Source: Priapulus caudatus (taxonomy: Eukaryota; Priapulida; Priapulimorpha; Priapulimorphida; Priapulidae). From it: 47,425 bases of DNA. The notes beneath the pieces were generated by a model that made no database searches, was not told the origin of the DNA, and saw nothing but the letters and a program-made list of their open reading frames with translations. Below are positions 23,893 to 34,886 of this stretch, piece after piece. Each line of letters starts with the position of its first letter. The first letter of the stretch is position 1. The stretch is from positions 84,869 to 132,293 of the forward strand of contig NW_014577569.1 of the NCBI RefSeq assembly GCF_000485595.1, in the 5' to 3' direction. A program made the translations under genes and the position numbers.

Positions 23893-23978
23893 ATATAGCA
23901 TAACTATATTACTAATGAGCATCGGTTTTACTAATGAATGAATATAATGGTTGAATAATGAATCATAAATTAGTTCAA

Positions 23979-23984
23979 TTTATT
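23979..23984 (-). promoter_or_regulatory. Candidate poly(A) signal for the INF2-like gene
   Basis: AATAAA on the minus strand, about 100 nt past the stop of exon 14. It lies in AT-rich DNA, so chance occurrence is possible. Confidence 0.4.
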
Positions 23985-24082
23985 AATAATTTGCATGAGA
24001 AGATAAATGAAAAGTTAAAATTAGACAAATTTGATGAAATAAGTGATTAATAAATAAAAGTTATCTCGCATTGCTCGGATTA

Positions 24083-24393
24083 CTAATCTACAGTCGGTTG
24101 TCGCTGTGTTTGGGCGGCGTCACAGCTTTGCGCATGCGTACCGGGACTCAGGAAGGAGCCGGACAGCTCCTGTGCATCACGGTTGTATTTCGTCTTCACG
24201 TACTCGGCGCCTTTGGGAAACGCGCGACCGGTCACCGGGTCTATCCTTGCAAGCGCGTAGGTGTCGTCAACGTCGTCGCTGCCAACGCTGCCGTCGCGCG
24301 GCGCATATGTCAACTCGTTGAAGAACGTGAACGAGGCGACGTCGCTGATTCCGCGACGGACCGGTTCTAAACATTTCTCGACCACACCTTTAC
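24083..24393 (-). CDS. INF2: INF2-like exon 14 (C-terminal tail and stop)
   Basis: The 311-nt exon follows acceptor CTTTCCGCAG. Two bases complete Gly, and 102 residues and a TAG stop (24083-24085) follow. It starts [20 protein letters not shown], has an acidic stretch GSDDVDD, and ends QTQRQPTVD. No convincing WH2 or DAD (L-rich plus basic) motif is visible, unlike vertebrate INF2. The phase fits exon 13. An alternative ending through a donor inside this exon is possible (see 21693-21973). Confidence 0.75.
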
Positions 24394-26275
24394 CTGCGGA
24401 AAGAAATCCAGTCGCATTCGCAGTGCACGAGTCTCGCCCCTTATTCCTCACTTCGGAAGACCTATGGATATCCCCTGATATCATCAGGTGTAAGCTAATG
24501 ACACAGTAAGAGTTACGGTAAGAATAAGGTTTCAAAAATTTCGATTCCAAGTTTATTGGGGTAACCATAATGGATGATTGATAGACACAAGTCCACTAAG
24601 CGTTTTTCCCAAATTTCCAATCAAATCTTTCTGCACACGGGTATAATGAGGTATTACTACATTATACTAGAAAATTACTAGAAAAGTCAAGAAATACCGT
24701 ACTGGATACCATAGAATAGATAAGTAATATCGTCACAGGAATACGTAGAATATACAAGAGAAATTTATAATAGTAATTAGGCGCATTATGCAATGTAACT
24801 ATTTTAGTAAAAAGGTGTTTGTGAAACGTAGAGCCGTCAAGTAATATCGTGTTAAAAAAAACATAGAAGAGTTGAGTAACATCGTGTTATGAAAACGTAG
24901 ACTATAGTTCATAAAACATTCTGTAATGCGCTAAGTAATGTGTACCCTGTGCGTTTTTAGCTATCTGTTGGAGCTGGCGGCGCCGCTTCTCTGTCTGCTG
25001 CCACTGCAGCCTCCGCTGACTGTTCTCTCGCTGAGCCAATTCCAAATCGTTGAGAAACTCGCAAAGTGTCACGATAAGATCCGATAGATGGGGGTGCGGT
25101 GCCTTCTCCACGCCAAGGTACACCGCTAGCTGACTAGATAGCGATTTTATTCGTTTCGTTCGACTTCGGATTTCGAAGAGTCCGCAACTCGTTCTCTGTT
25201 AAAAAGAAAACACCGCGGTAATCTCTGTTTGAAATCGAAGGTAGCGATTTCACACGTGTCTAGGGGAGACATAGACTGTCTCTACGGAACGTATATCTGC
25301 AGCAACTACCACGTGTTGTTAGATAAGATTATCACTCGATGCCATTCATCTATAAAGATAGCGTTGAACAGGTATAAATAATAGTCGGGGATAGCAAAAA
25401 AATGTAAATATAAGGCAATATTTACTCATGTTAAGCGTGTTTATTTAACATAATGTACCTTTGCGCACGCACCGACAACGTGTTAATTTATCTCTACTTT
25501 ACTGTTATCGTGTTGCACTCGGGTTGAAGAAAACAGTTACAACGCTAAATGCAGGAAACCTACCTCCATGAATGTGCTGAATTGATGCCGGAAAGTGATA
25601 TTTTCTCTATCAAATATTTTCTTCAACTCCTTGACTCTAGTGCTCATTGATGAAGTCATTTCCTCGATATCGGCCAGGGAATATCTAGAAAAACAGCACA
25701 ATGACATAGGGAAGCAAATATTGAAGTCTATAGAAAAATTGTATGTCAATTAATAATTGAAACCATAAAACAATATTAATGAATAAATTAACTAAATAAA
25801 TATAAAGTAAATAAATGAATGAATAATTAATTAATTAATAAAAAAGTATATATATAATCAAGAGCTAATAAATGCCTAAATAATAGGCATATATATATAT
25901 AATATACATATAGATATTGTATAGCAACTAGCACCTCCTCGCTTCCTTTACAGTTTTTAATTCCTTCAGTAAGCTGGTGGTGACATCCGGATACTCCTCA
26001 GCTATGTGATTCAGCAGGGAGAGGCGAGGCACGTTGGAGTGTACGTGTACCAGTGACGTCAGCGCTGATAAATCAAAGCCGCAAGCGTTTCCGAGTCCCG
26101 TGCCCTGTTAGGACGGAGGAGAATATAGAGAGAATGTGAGTGTGTGTGTGTGTGCATGCGTGCGTGCGTGCGTGCGTGCGAGTGGTTGTGCGTGCGTGTG
26201 TGTGTGCGTGCGCGTGCGTCCGTGCGTGTGTGTGCGCGCGTGTGTGTGCGTGCGTGCGTGTGTGTGCGCGCGCGC

Positions 26276-26306
<31 letters not shown>

Positions 26307-29300
26307 CGCGTGTGAGTGTGTGTGAGAGAGAAGCAGATGCATCACAGGCACTTGGAACGTATCAATAAAAAAAAGGTAAATAAACACGAAATGTATTTAC
26401 TACCAAAGTCTTAATGTTTCTCTACTCTCTTTCGCTTATTATTGCCGATAATTACCCGTAAATGCCGGTCAAATGCTCATCTGCATCACACAAGTACACC
26501 GCACGCACGCCCTGTGCACAAACAACATGAATAAGAGAGAGGACACCTTCTCCCTAAGAGGATACCTCTCTTATTCATGTTGTTTGTGCACAGGGCGTGC
26601 GTGCGGTGTACTTGTGTGTTGCAGATGAGCATTTGACCGGCATTTACGGGTAATTATCGGCAATAATAGGCGAAATAGAGTAGAGAAACATTAAGACTTT
26701 GGTAGTAAATACATTTCGTGTTTATTTACCTTTTTTTATTGAGACGTTCCAAGTGCCTGTGAGATGCATCGTCAACAAAAGTGAAGCTGAAGGGGTCGTT
26801 GTCGTATCAGGTACTACAGATCGAATGAAGACGGTCATGGAGGAGGAGTAGGGGGCAGGAGGAGAAGGAGGAGGTGGAGGAGGAGAAGGAGGAGGAGGAG
26901 GAGGAGGGGAGAAAGTGATGGAGTAGGGGGAGGAGGAGGAGGAGAAGGGGATGAGGGGGAGGAGGGAGAGGAGGAAGAGCGGAGAAGGTGATGGAGATCG
27001 AATGAAGACGGTCATGGAGGAGGATTAGGGGCAGGAGGAGGGAGAGGAGGAAGAGGAGGGAAGAAGGNNNNNNNNNNNNNNNNNNNNNNNNNGGATCACC
27101 CAAACAGCCACGTGTATAAATTTATTAGCATTATGTGCAAACTCAATCGCTATCCAGTAGGTCTCGGTGACTGTCCTCATGTGTACTACGACACGCTCAT
27201 CATTGCTGAAGGGGGTCGTTGTCAGTATAATAGTATGTACCCGAGGTACGGTATATGTATGTGGGTAACTATACACAAGTGTACTATAAAAAAAACAAAA
27301 AAAGTAGACCTTATCTCTTTCTCAGCAATATTATGTACGCCTGTGTTCTCATTAAATCGTTCCTGGCCCCGAGATGGAGATCGAATGAATAGCGGTCATG
27401 GAGGAGGAGTAGGGGGCAGTGGGGGAGGAGGAGGAGGAGGAGGGAGGAGGAGGCGGAGGAAGGAGGAGGAGAAGAGGGGAGAAGGTGTGCCAGTAAGGGG
27501 AGGAGGAGGAGGAGGGGAGGTGATGGAGTAGGGGCGGAGGAGAGGGAGGAGGGGGTGAGGAAGAGAGAGAGGGGAAGGGAGAAGGTGATGGAGTAGGGGG
27601 CAGGAAGGAGGAGAGGAGGAGGACGGAAGAAAGGTGATGGAGATCGAATAAAGCATGGGAGAGGAGTTAGGGTCAGGAGAGAGGAGTAGAGGGAGGAGGA
27701 GAGAGGGGAGGAAGGAGGAGGAGGGGAGAAAGTGATGGAGTAGGGGGAGGGTGAGGGGGAGGAGGAGAGGAGGAGGGAGAAACGGTGATTAGGAGAGATG
27801 GAGAGGAGGAGAGGGGGAGGGAAAGGAGAGGAGCGGAGAAAAGTGATGGAGATCCGAATGAAGACGGTCAGGAGGAGAAAGTAGGGTGCTCCTCCTCTCT
27901 CCTGCTCTCCTTGCTCCTACTCCTTCCTTCCTCTCCTCCTTCTCTCCTACTCTCCATCCTCCTCTCTCCTCCTCCTCCTCCCTTACTCCACACCGGGTCT
28001 CCCTCCCTCCTCCTCCTCCTCCTCACTCCTCCCATCAACCGTTCTCTCTTGTCTCTCCTCCTTCTCCTCCTCTCTCCTCACGCCTCCTCCTCACTCCCCC
28101 CTATCATCACCTTCATCTCCTCTCCCTCTCCTTCTCCTTTCCTCTCCTGCTTCCTCTCCTCCTCCATGACCTTCTTTATTCGATCTTCATCACCTTCTCG
28201 CGCTTCTCCTCCTCCCCTCCTTCCCTCTTCCTTCTCCTCCTCCTCACGCCATCCTCCTCCTCTTACTGCATCACCTTCTCCCCTCTTCCTCATCCTCCTC
28301 CTCCGCCTCCTCCTCCTCCTCCTCTTGCCCCCTACTCCTCCTCCATGACCGTATTCATTCGATCTCCATCTCAGGGGCAGGAACGTTTATGTAAACACAG
28401 GGTACATAATATATGCTGAGAAGATACAGGTCTAGTACACTTGTGTATAGTGTACCCACATAGATATACGTACCTCGGGTACATACTATATACGACAACG
28501 ACCCCTTCAGCAAAAGTGAGCGTGTCGGTATAGTACACATGAGGACAGTCACGAGACCTCTGGATAGCGATGGTTGCACTAAATGCAATAAATTTATACA
28601 CGTCTGTGTGCGTGCATGTGTACGTGCGTGCGTGTACGCGCGCACACGTGCGTTCGTGTGAGCATATGTATGTGCAAACATGTGTGAATGTGTGTGCGCG
28701 AGCGATATGGAACGCATAACCCACTGCATATATGCGTATGACCTAATTCTCAAAATTTTTAATTAAATAATAATTAAAATTTCCAAATCATGATAATAAT
28801 GTTGTAGGTAGTTAATGACGGTAAAATATAGATAAAAACAAAAACAATAAAAATAGGCTCGGCAGGGGATTGAACCCTGGATCTTTGGTTTACGAGACCA
28901 ACGCCTTACCACTTGGCCACCGAGCCAATTTGCTATCAGCAGTAACCGGTTATCACTTATGGCCTGTTAGTAAATGGCTGTAGTGAATATGTTGTTGTTG
29001 GTGGTTGGTCGTTGTTGGTCGTTGCTTTGCATTTCACATATTATATACACCACTCTTTTGATATTGATTCTCAAATATGATGAAACGTTATAATATTTAC
29101 ATAGAAAAAAAACCAATGCCTTTTAACCATAATTATAGTTTTAACTAGGGTTAAATTATAATACATTGCACGTTGTGTTTATTGCGTTGCCTCAGCCCGT
29201 GAGTGAAATAATGCCTATTTATGGGCCATCAAATAAAATCCTCATATATTGATTTGCGCTCATTCTCTCGCACACGTGTTACCACAACGACTGTTTGACG

Positions 29301-31029
29301 CTGTGTCGTATATTACTGCTTACACAAGCGTCAACACTTCATATTGATGGGCATGTATGTAGCGAATCAATTTTCCTTTTCATGCCATATGCCAAAATTA
29401 AGGCTCGACAGGGGATTGAATCCTGGATCTTTGGTTTACGAAACCAACGCCTTACCACTTGGCCACCGAGCCGGATTCTAATGGATTAATAATGATATTA
29501 ATATTTCTATAATTTAATACGTATGAGGAATATGGGTATGACATATATTCGTGCGTGCCTGCGTGCGTGCTTGCTTGCTTGCGTGCGGGCGTGCGTATGT
29601 GCGTGCGTGAGTGCATGCTTGTATGTGTGTATGTATGTGTGTGAGTTATATGGTTAGATATATTAACGGGATAGACGGATGAATAGATTAATAAATTGAT
29701 TGTTGCATAGATAGATGGATGGCGGGTAGACAAATTGACAGATACACGATATCTATCGTCTTCACACCTTACTGTTGTTCACGAGCTTACCGACCTATAA
29801 TTCTTCGCGCGTATGTGTCGATACTTTCATATCGATGGGCATTTCGGACTACTGAATCATTTGTTACCCCCCCCCCCCCTCTGCCTTAACGGTTCAGTTC
29901 CAAAATAAAGGCTCGACAGGGGATTGAACCCTGGATCTTTGGTTTACGAGACCAACGCCTTACCACTTGGCCACCGAGCCTGCTACCTGGAAGAATTGGT
30001 AAGTTATGATTATCACATTCTTATGATTTGCAATGAGAAGTATAGGTGTATGGGATCGACGGATGCACAGATAAATGGATTGATTGATAGATAGATGGAT
30101 GGATTGATAGCAGGCAAACAGTTGACAGATACGGGATATCACACTCACGTTGTTCAAGAAGTTGCCGACGTCTAACACGGTCAATAGGAGGCGTTGCATG
30201 TCGTCGTTATCTCGCACGAAGCAGGCAGTTCTCTCCATGGCGGCGAGACACACCCGCAGTTCGCCCGTCGTGCGTGCGATCTCCTCCCTGCCGACCATCG
30301 CCTCGATGTGTCCGCGACATTCCGGAATCCTCGCCAGACACACCAGCAGATGATCGACGTCGTCCTCGACATCAGCGCCATCTGGTATCGAAGCGATGCG
30401 CTGCATCTGAAGAGTAAATTTCGCCGGTGTGTTTTTTAATCATCCTCTCCGTTTTAGCGAGGGAACTACGCGCCTTCCTCTTAGATATCGTTCCTAGCTC
30501 GGATTTATTACAGGACACACGCCTAAGGAGGAACGCCTAGCTAGCTTAGATTTGTACGCGTTTTCACGCGTGCATGCCATTTTGTTAACTTTACTGCATT
30601 TTTAGAATCTACCTATCATTTGATTGACATGATATCTTCTGTTGATATACATACACTTGCAAGAACGCTGACTGACTGGAGCTACCCGCCAATCACTCAT
30701 TGCGGATTGGTAAATTACACTAGATATCGTTAATTGCGCTTATTACCACTGATATGCTTCTCTGATGAACTATAGAGAGAAATAGAAAATGTCCGGAATT
30801 TTAAAACTTATCTTCATTCGTGTTATAATCTAGTGACTCTCTGATGAAATCCCGATGAACGGCACGTTGGTCTGCGTGCGCGCGAGCAGGTGTACACGTC
30901 TACACAGAAACCGATGTTTCCTAATTTGATATTAGGCAAGAGAAAAGGTTTTTCGAGTTTTACGAATATATAGTGAAATAGATAAATGTGTCCTCCGACA
31001 TTACAAGATGTGCGTGTACGCGCGCGCAC

Positions 31030-31060
<31 letters not shown>

Positions 31061-31100
31061 TGCGTGTGCGTGCGCGCGTGCGTGCGGGCGTGCGTGCGTG

Positions 31101-31132
<32 letters not shown>

Positions 31133-31738
31133 TGTGCGTGCGTGCGTGCGTGCGTGGGTGTGTAAGTATGCGCACTCGCCTGCTGCGCGTTTGGGAGTAT
31201 CTCCAGCAACTCCTTCAGTCGTTCGAGCTCGAACTTCTGCGTGCTGGCGGATTCAATGCTGCCGGCGATATCCTCTATCTCCAATAGATGTTCGTCCATC
31301 AGGCGCCGCAGCAGTAGATGCAGGCCGACACGTTGCCTGGGAGCGATGTACGCAAACTGGGACGAAAGAAACAGACGAGATCTATATGGATTGATGTCAT
31401 CAGCATCAGCGGCAAGCCAGCGGCGAGACGGAGCGGGTTATATGTGGATCATGAACCAGGAAACTTTTACCTCACCTCGCGGTGACCCATCACCATTATT
31501 TTCCTCACGCTTCCTTGGCCGGCGATCCGCCATCGTCATCGTCATCATCGTCACGCCCCACGCCCTACCATCGTCACCGCCATCGTCATCGTCGTCACGC
31601 CCCACGCCCTACAATCGTCACCGCCATCGTCATTGTCGTCACGCCCCCACGCCCTACCATCGTCACCGTCGTCGTCATCTTCGTCACGCTCATGCCCTGT
31701 CATCACCAACATTATCGTCTTGACGGCCTCACGTCACG

Positions 31739-31784
<46 letters not shown>

Positions 31785-34700
31785 TGTGGTCCTCGATTCG
31801 CTCTCTCGGCCTGCCATCATCATCGTCGTCGCCGCACCACCCACTCTCTGCCCGCGTCTCGTGTATGAATGCCACTCGGACCGCACCTCGGCTCTCGCCG
31901 CCTCTGAACGAGCATCGCGGAATCTCTCCTCGAGTCTGTCAAAGTCGACAGAGGGCGGGTTGATCGCTTTGCCCATCCACACGTTTTGTCCCGCTGAGAG
32001 AGAAACAAAATCGTGTTAGCTGCGTAGAGAAATGCGACAGGGCACTACTGAAAAAAAACATAGCAGAGAACATTAATGAACCATGACAAGTGAGTCTCCG
32101 GTGCGTTTCACGTAGTAACAGAATCTGCTAGGCGCGCTACGATGCGGATATATAGATCACCGTTATGATATAGGCGTTGCAGGTATTTCTAATACGGTGG
32201 CGACAGCATTAGTTCTCGGTCGTTCCATTGTTACAGCTGCCAGTTACGTTGAATGTTCAGCGGAACTTCGGTGAATGAACCAATGCCAAAACAAGGCTCG
32301 GCAGGGGATTGAACCCTGGATCTTTGGTTTACGAGACCAACGCCTTACCACTTGGCCACCGAGCCTGTTTCCTGTTGATATTAGGATGGCAATCAATATT
32401 TCCGTGTTCGTTACCAATTTAGTCAGGTAAGAGGATATAGACAGAGATTTGGTATTCGATATCTTTTATGTTCCACTGCCCCATATGTATTAACGTTATC
32501 CAAAATATCGGCTCTTTCACAAATATCACGTAATAACGTATATTCCATGTAAAAAAATCCTATACACGGAATCATTTTAATTAAAATCTACCTGATTTGA
32601 AAGTGCTGTGTGTTATAGATGACAGTTTAGATGGATGCCGACAGAAAAATGCCAGACTGTGGAGCATTAGACGCAGCACACGTAAAATTGGAAAACCATT
32701 CTCAATATTTGCTGTCTAACAAATTGCATCCGCTCCGTCTTTGTTGCGATGTTATCGCGTAGCACATACGGACTTTTTAGCTCGGTGAACAAACGAGTTC
32801 CAAAAGAGGCTCGGCAGGGGATTGAACCCTGGATCTTTGGTTTACGAGACCAACGCCTTACCACTTGGCCACCGAGCCAATTTCACATTAACTTTATTAA
32901 ATATTTTCAGTGCTACCTAACCGATAACACCTGCTTATAGTTAAAGGGGCGGGTGGGCAGTTCGTAAATGATTGATTTCTGGTATCGACTGTGATTTCGC
33001 ACTATCTATAATACCTGCTCTCGTGTAGACCACGCGGCTAGCGAGAACGTTTTTAATCGATGCGAAACCAAATATTTTACGTTCTATGTTTGACATTATG
33101 CTGATCTACCCTCTGAACCGATTATCTACACTGTAATCTAACATCTAAAAAATCCCTTCCGAAAAAAATTCTTTACTGTTTGCGCTGCCTAGAATACTGT
33201 GTGCGGTCAGACTGCATTCCCGTTTTGTTTGGTCTATCGCGTCCAAGCAAATTTTAGCTTCTCGGTGATGAATGAACAGATTGGAAAAAGAGGCTCGGCA
33301 GGGGATTGAACCCTGGATCTTTGGTTTACGAGACCAACGCCTTACCACTTGGCCACCGAGCCGGATGCTGATTGTCAGCCGGATAAATTTCCTGCCGGCC
33401 ATTCAATAAAGCAGGTATGAGGGCAAACACAGCTGCGTTAGTTCACATTTCTCTATGCAGCTACTCACCTCGTATTCATTTAACTTTGAAGCTATGCTCG
33501 GATATAAAAATCCGCTGGCCTCGTTCGCCATCATATTATTATTATTACAAAAACGATTATTATTTAAAATGTTAATGGATCTAACAACCTAAAACCGTTT
33601 ATTATTTGTTCATAGGTTCAACTAATTTTATCTGGAAACGAAACTTGACCAAAGGTTCGTTGCCATACAGAGAGTGTCGTTTGCATAGTCACCAAAGTAT
33701 AGATAAAAGAACATGGTGGAAATAGAATGTCTTCATTTAGTTTTTTTGCCTTTTATACTCCTTGGTTTATTCCCCCAGCACACTGTTTTACAGGATGGAT
33801 ACTTGAGCTCAGTAAAAATGGAATTCACCCTCTATGGTAGTTGACTAACACGAATCGTGTCAGACAAAATCATAAAATTCTTCCTCGAAGCGTCAAGTTA
33901 TAATTTCGAGCACCCCCACCCCGTTGCAATAAGAACACTGCGTGTTGACCAGTTAGATGCCGTGGCGCTCTCTCTACCTGCAATGCATAGAGTGTGGCGT
34001 AGCAGTGTACGCACGCGTGCACGTACGTACACGCTAATTCGAAATCGTAATTTTAGTTACACATGAAAACCGGCTTTAGCTAGAAGCTTAGCTGTAGAAG
34101 AAGATAGTAAAATAAAAATACGTTAAAAAAGAAGTGCGGTTAAGTTTAGCTTCTAGCATTCTATTTGCACTCGGTGTAATTGCTTTCATTGGCGTGAAAT
34201 AAATCACTTTAGAGTTGTTCACTTAGCTTAATTATCACTTAGAGCTGTTCGTACTTGATGATCGGCCGATGTGTATCGGCAGCCAGGGTAGAACCCGCAT
34301 CCTAGCAACCGGTCTGCGCACGTCAGCAGCGCCATCTCCCGCCGTCCGCTTGCGTCTCTCTGCGACCTGCATGGCACACGAGCATCTCAGGTCTTGTTGA
34401 TCCCCTCCCGCGGGCTTCCCGACCTTGGGCGGCAGCGGCGGAGGGGAGTCGACGTCTGTGTCCACGCCGCTGTCGAGACTAGAACGCGCCGCTCTCTCCG
34501 ACGACTCGGTCTGCGTCTCCCGCTCTTCTGTTGCCACCGCGTCACTGGCAGCGCTGCAGTCGCGCTCCGTCTGCGAGGCCGTCGACGCCATGTTTGATCC
34601 GCTCGTGGAGGCCGCCATGATGCCGCGGATGGAGTCTCGCAGCAGGAACTCGGCCTGGCCGAGCTTGTGGTTGAGGACGAACTGCTCACAGGCCTTCTCT

Positions 34701-34844
34701 AGGTTTCTCCACACAGTGTCACTGTAACAACGACGACAGTGGCGACGATGATGATGATAATGATGATGATGCCGACAGTGACGGCTGCTGCTGCTACTGC
34801 TCCTGCTGCTTCGGCTGCTGATGAGGATGAGGATGATGATGATT

Positions 34845-34886
<42 letters not shown>

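Noticed and set aside
27112-28419. Gly/Arg- or Pro/Ser/Leu-rich frames in the purine/pyrimidine palindrome
   Set aside because: Compositional frames from GGA/CCT repeats; no conserved motif and mirrored on both strands.
31000-31162. CRISPR-like regular spacing in short repeats
   Set aside because: These are simple microsatellites without unique spacers, and the window is eukaryotic.
32215-32260. Minus-strand peptide ending NIQRNWQL as a possible FH2 start exon
   Set aside because: Weak likeness only; the end of exon 7 (RMRVLPW) fits the FH2 start better and its phase matches exon 8.
32667-33402. Recurring peptide [20 protein letters not shown] in frames overlapping the tRNA copies
   Set aside because: It is the conceptual translation of the antisense strand of tRNA-Thr genes, a common false protein family.
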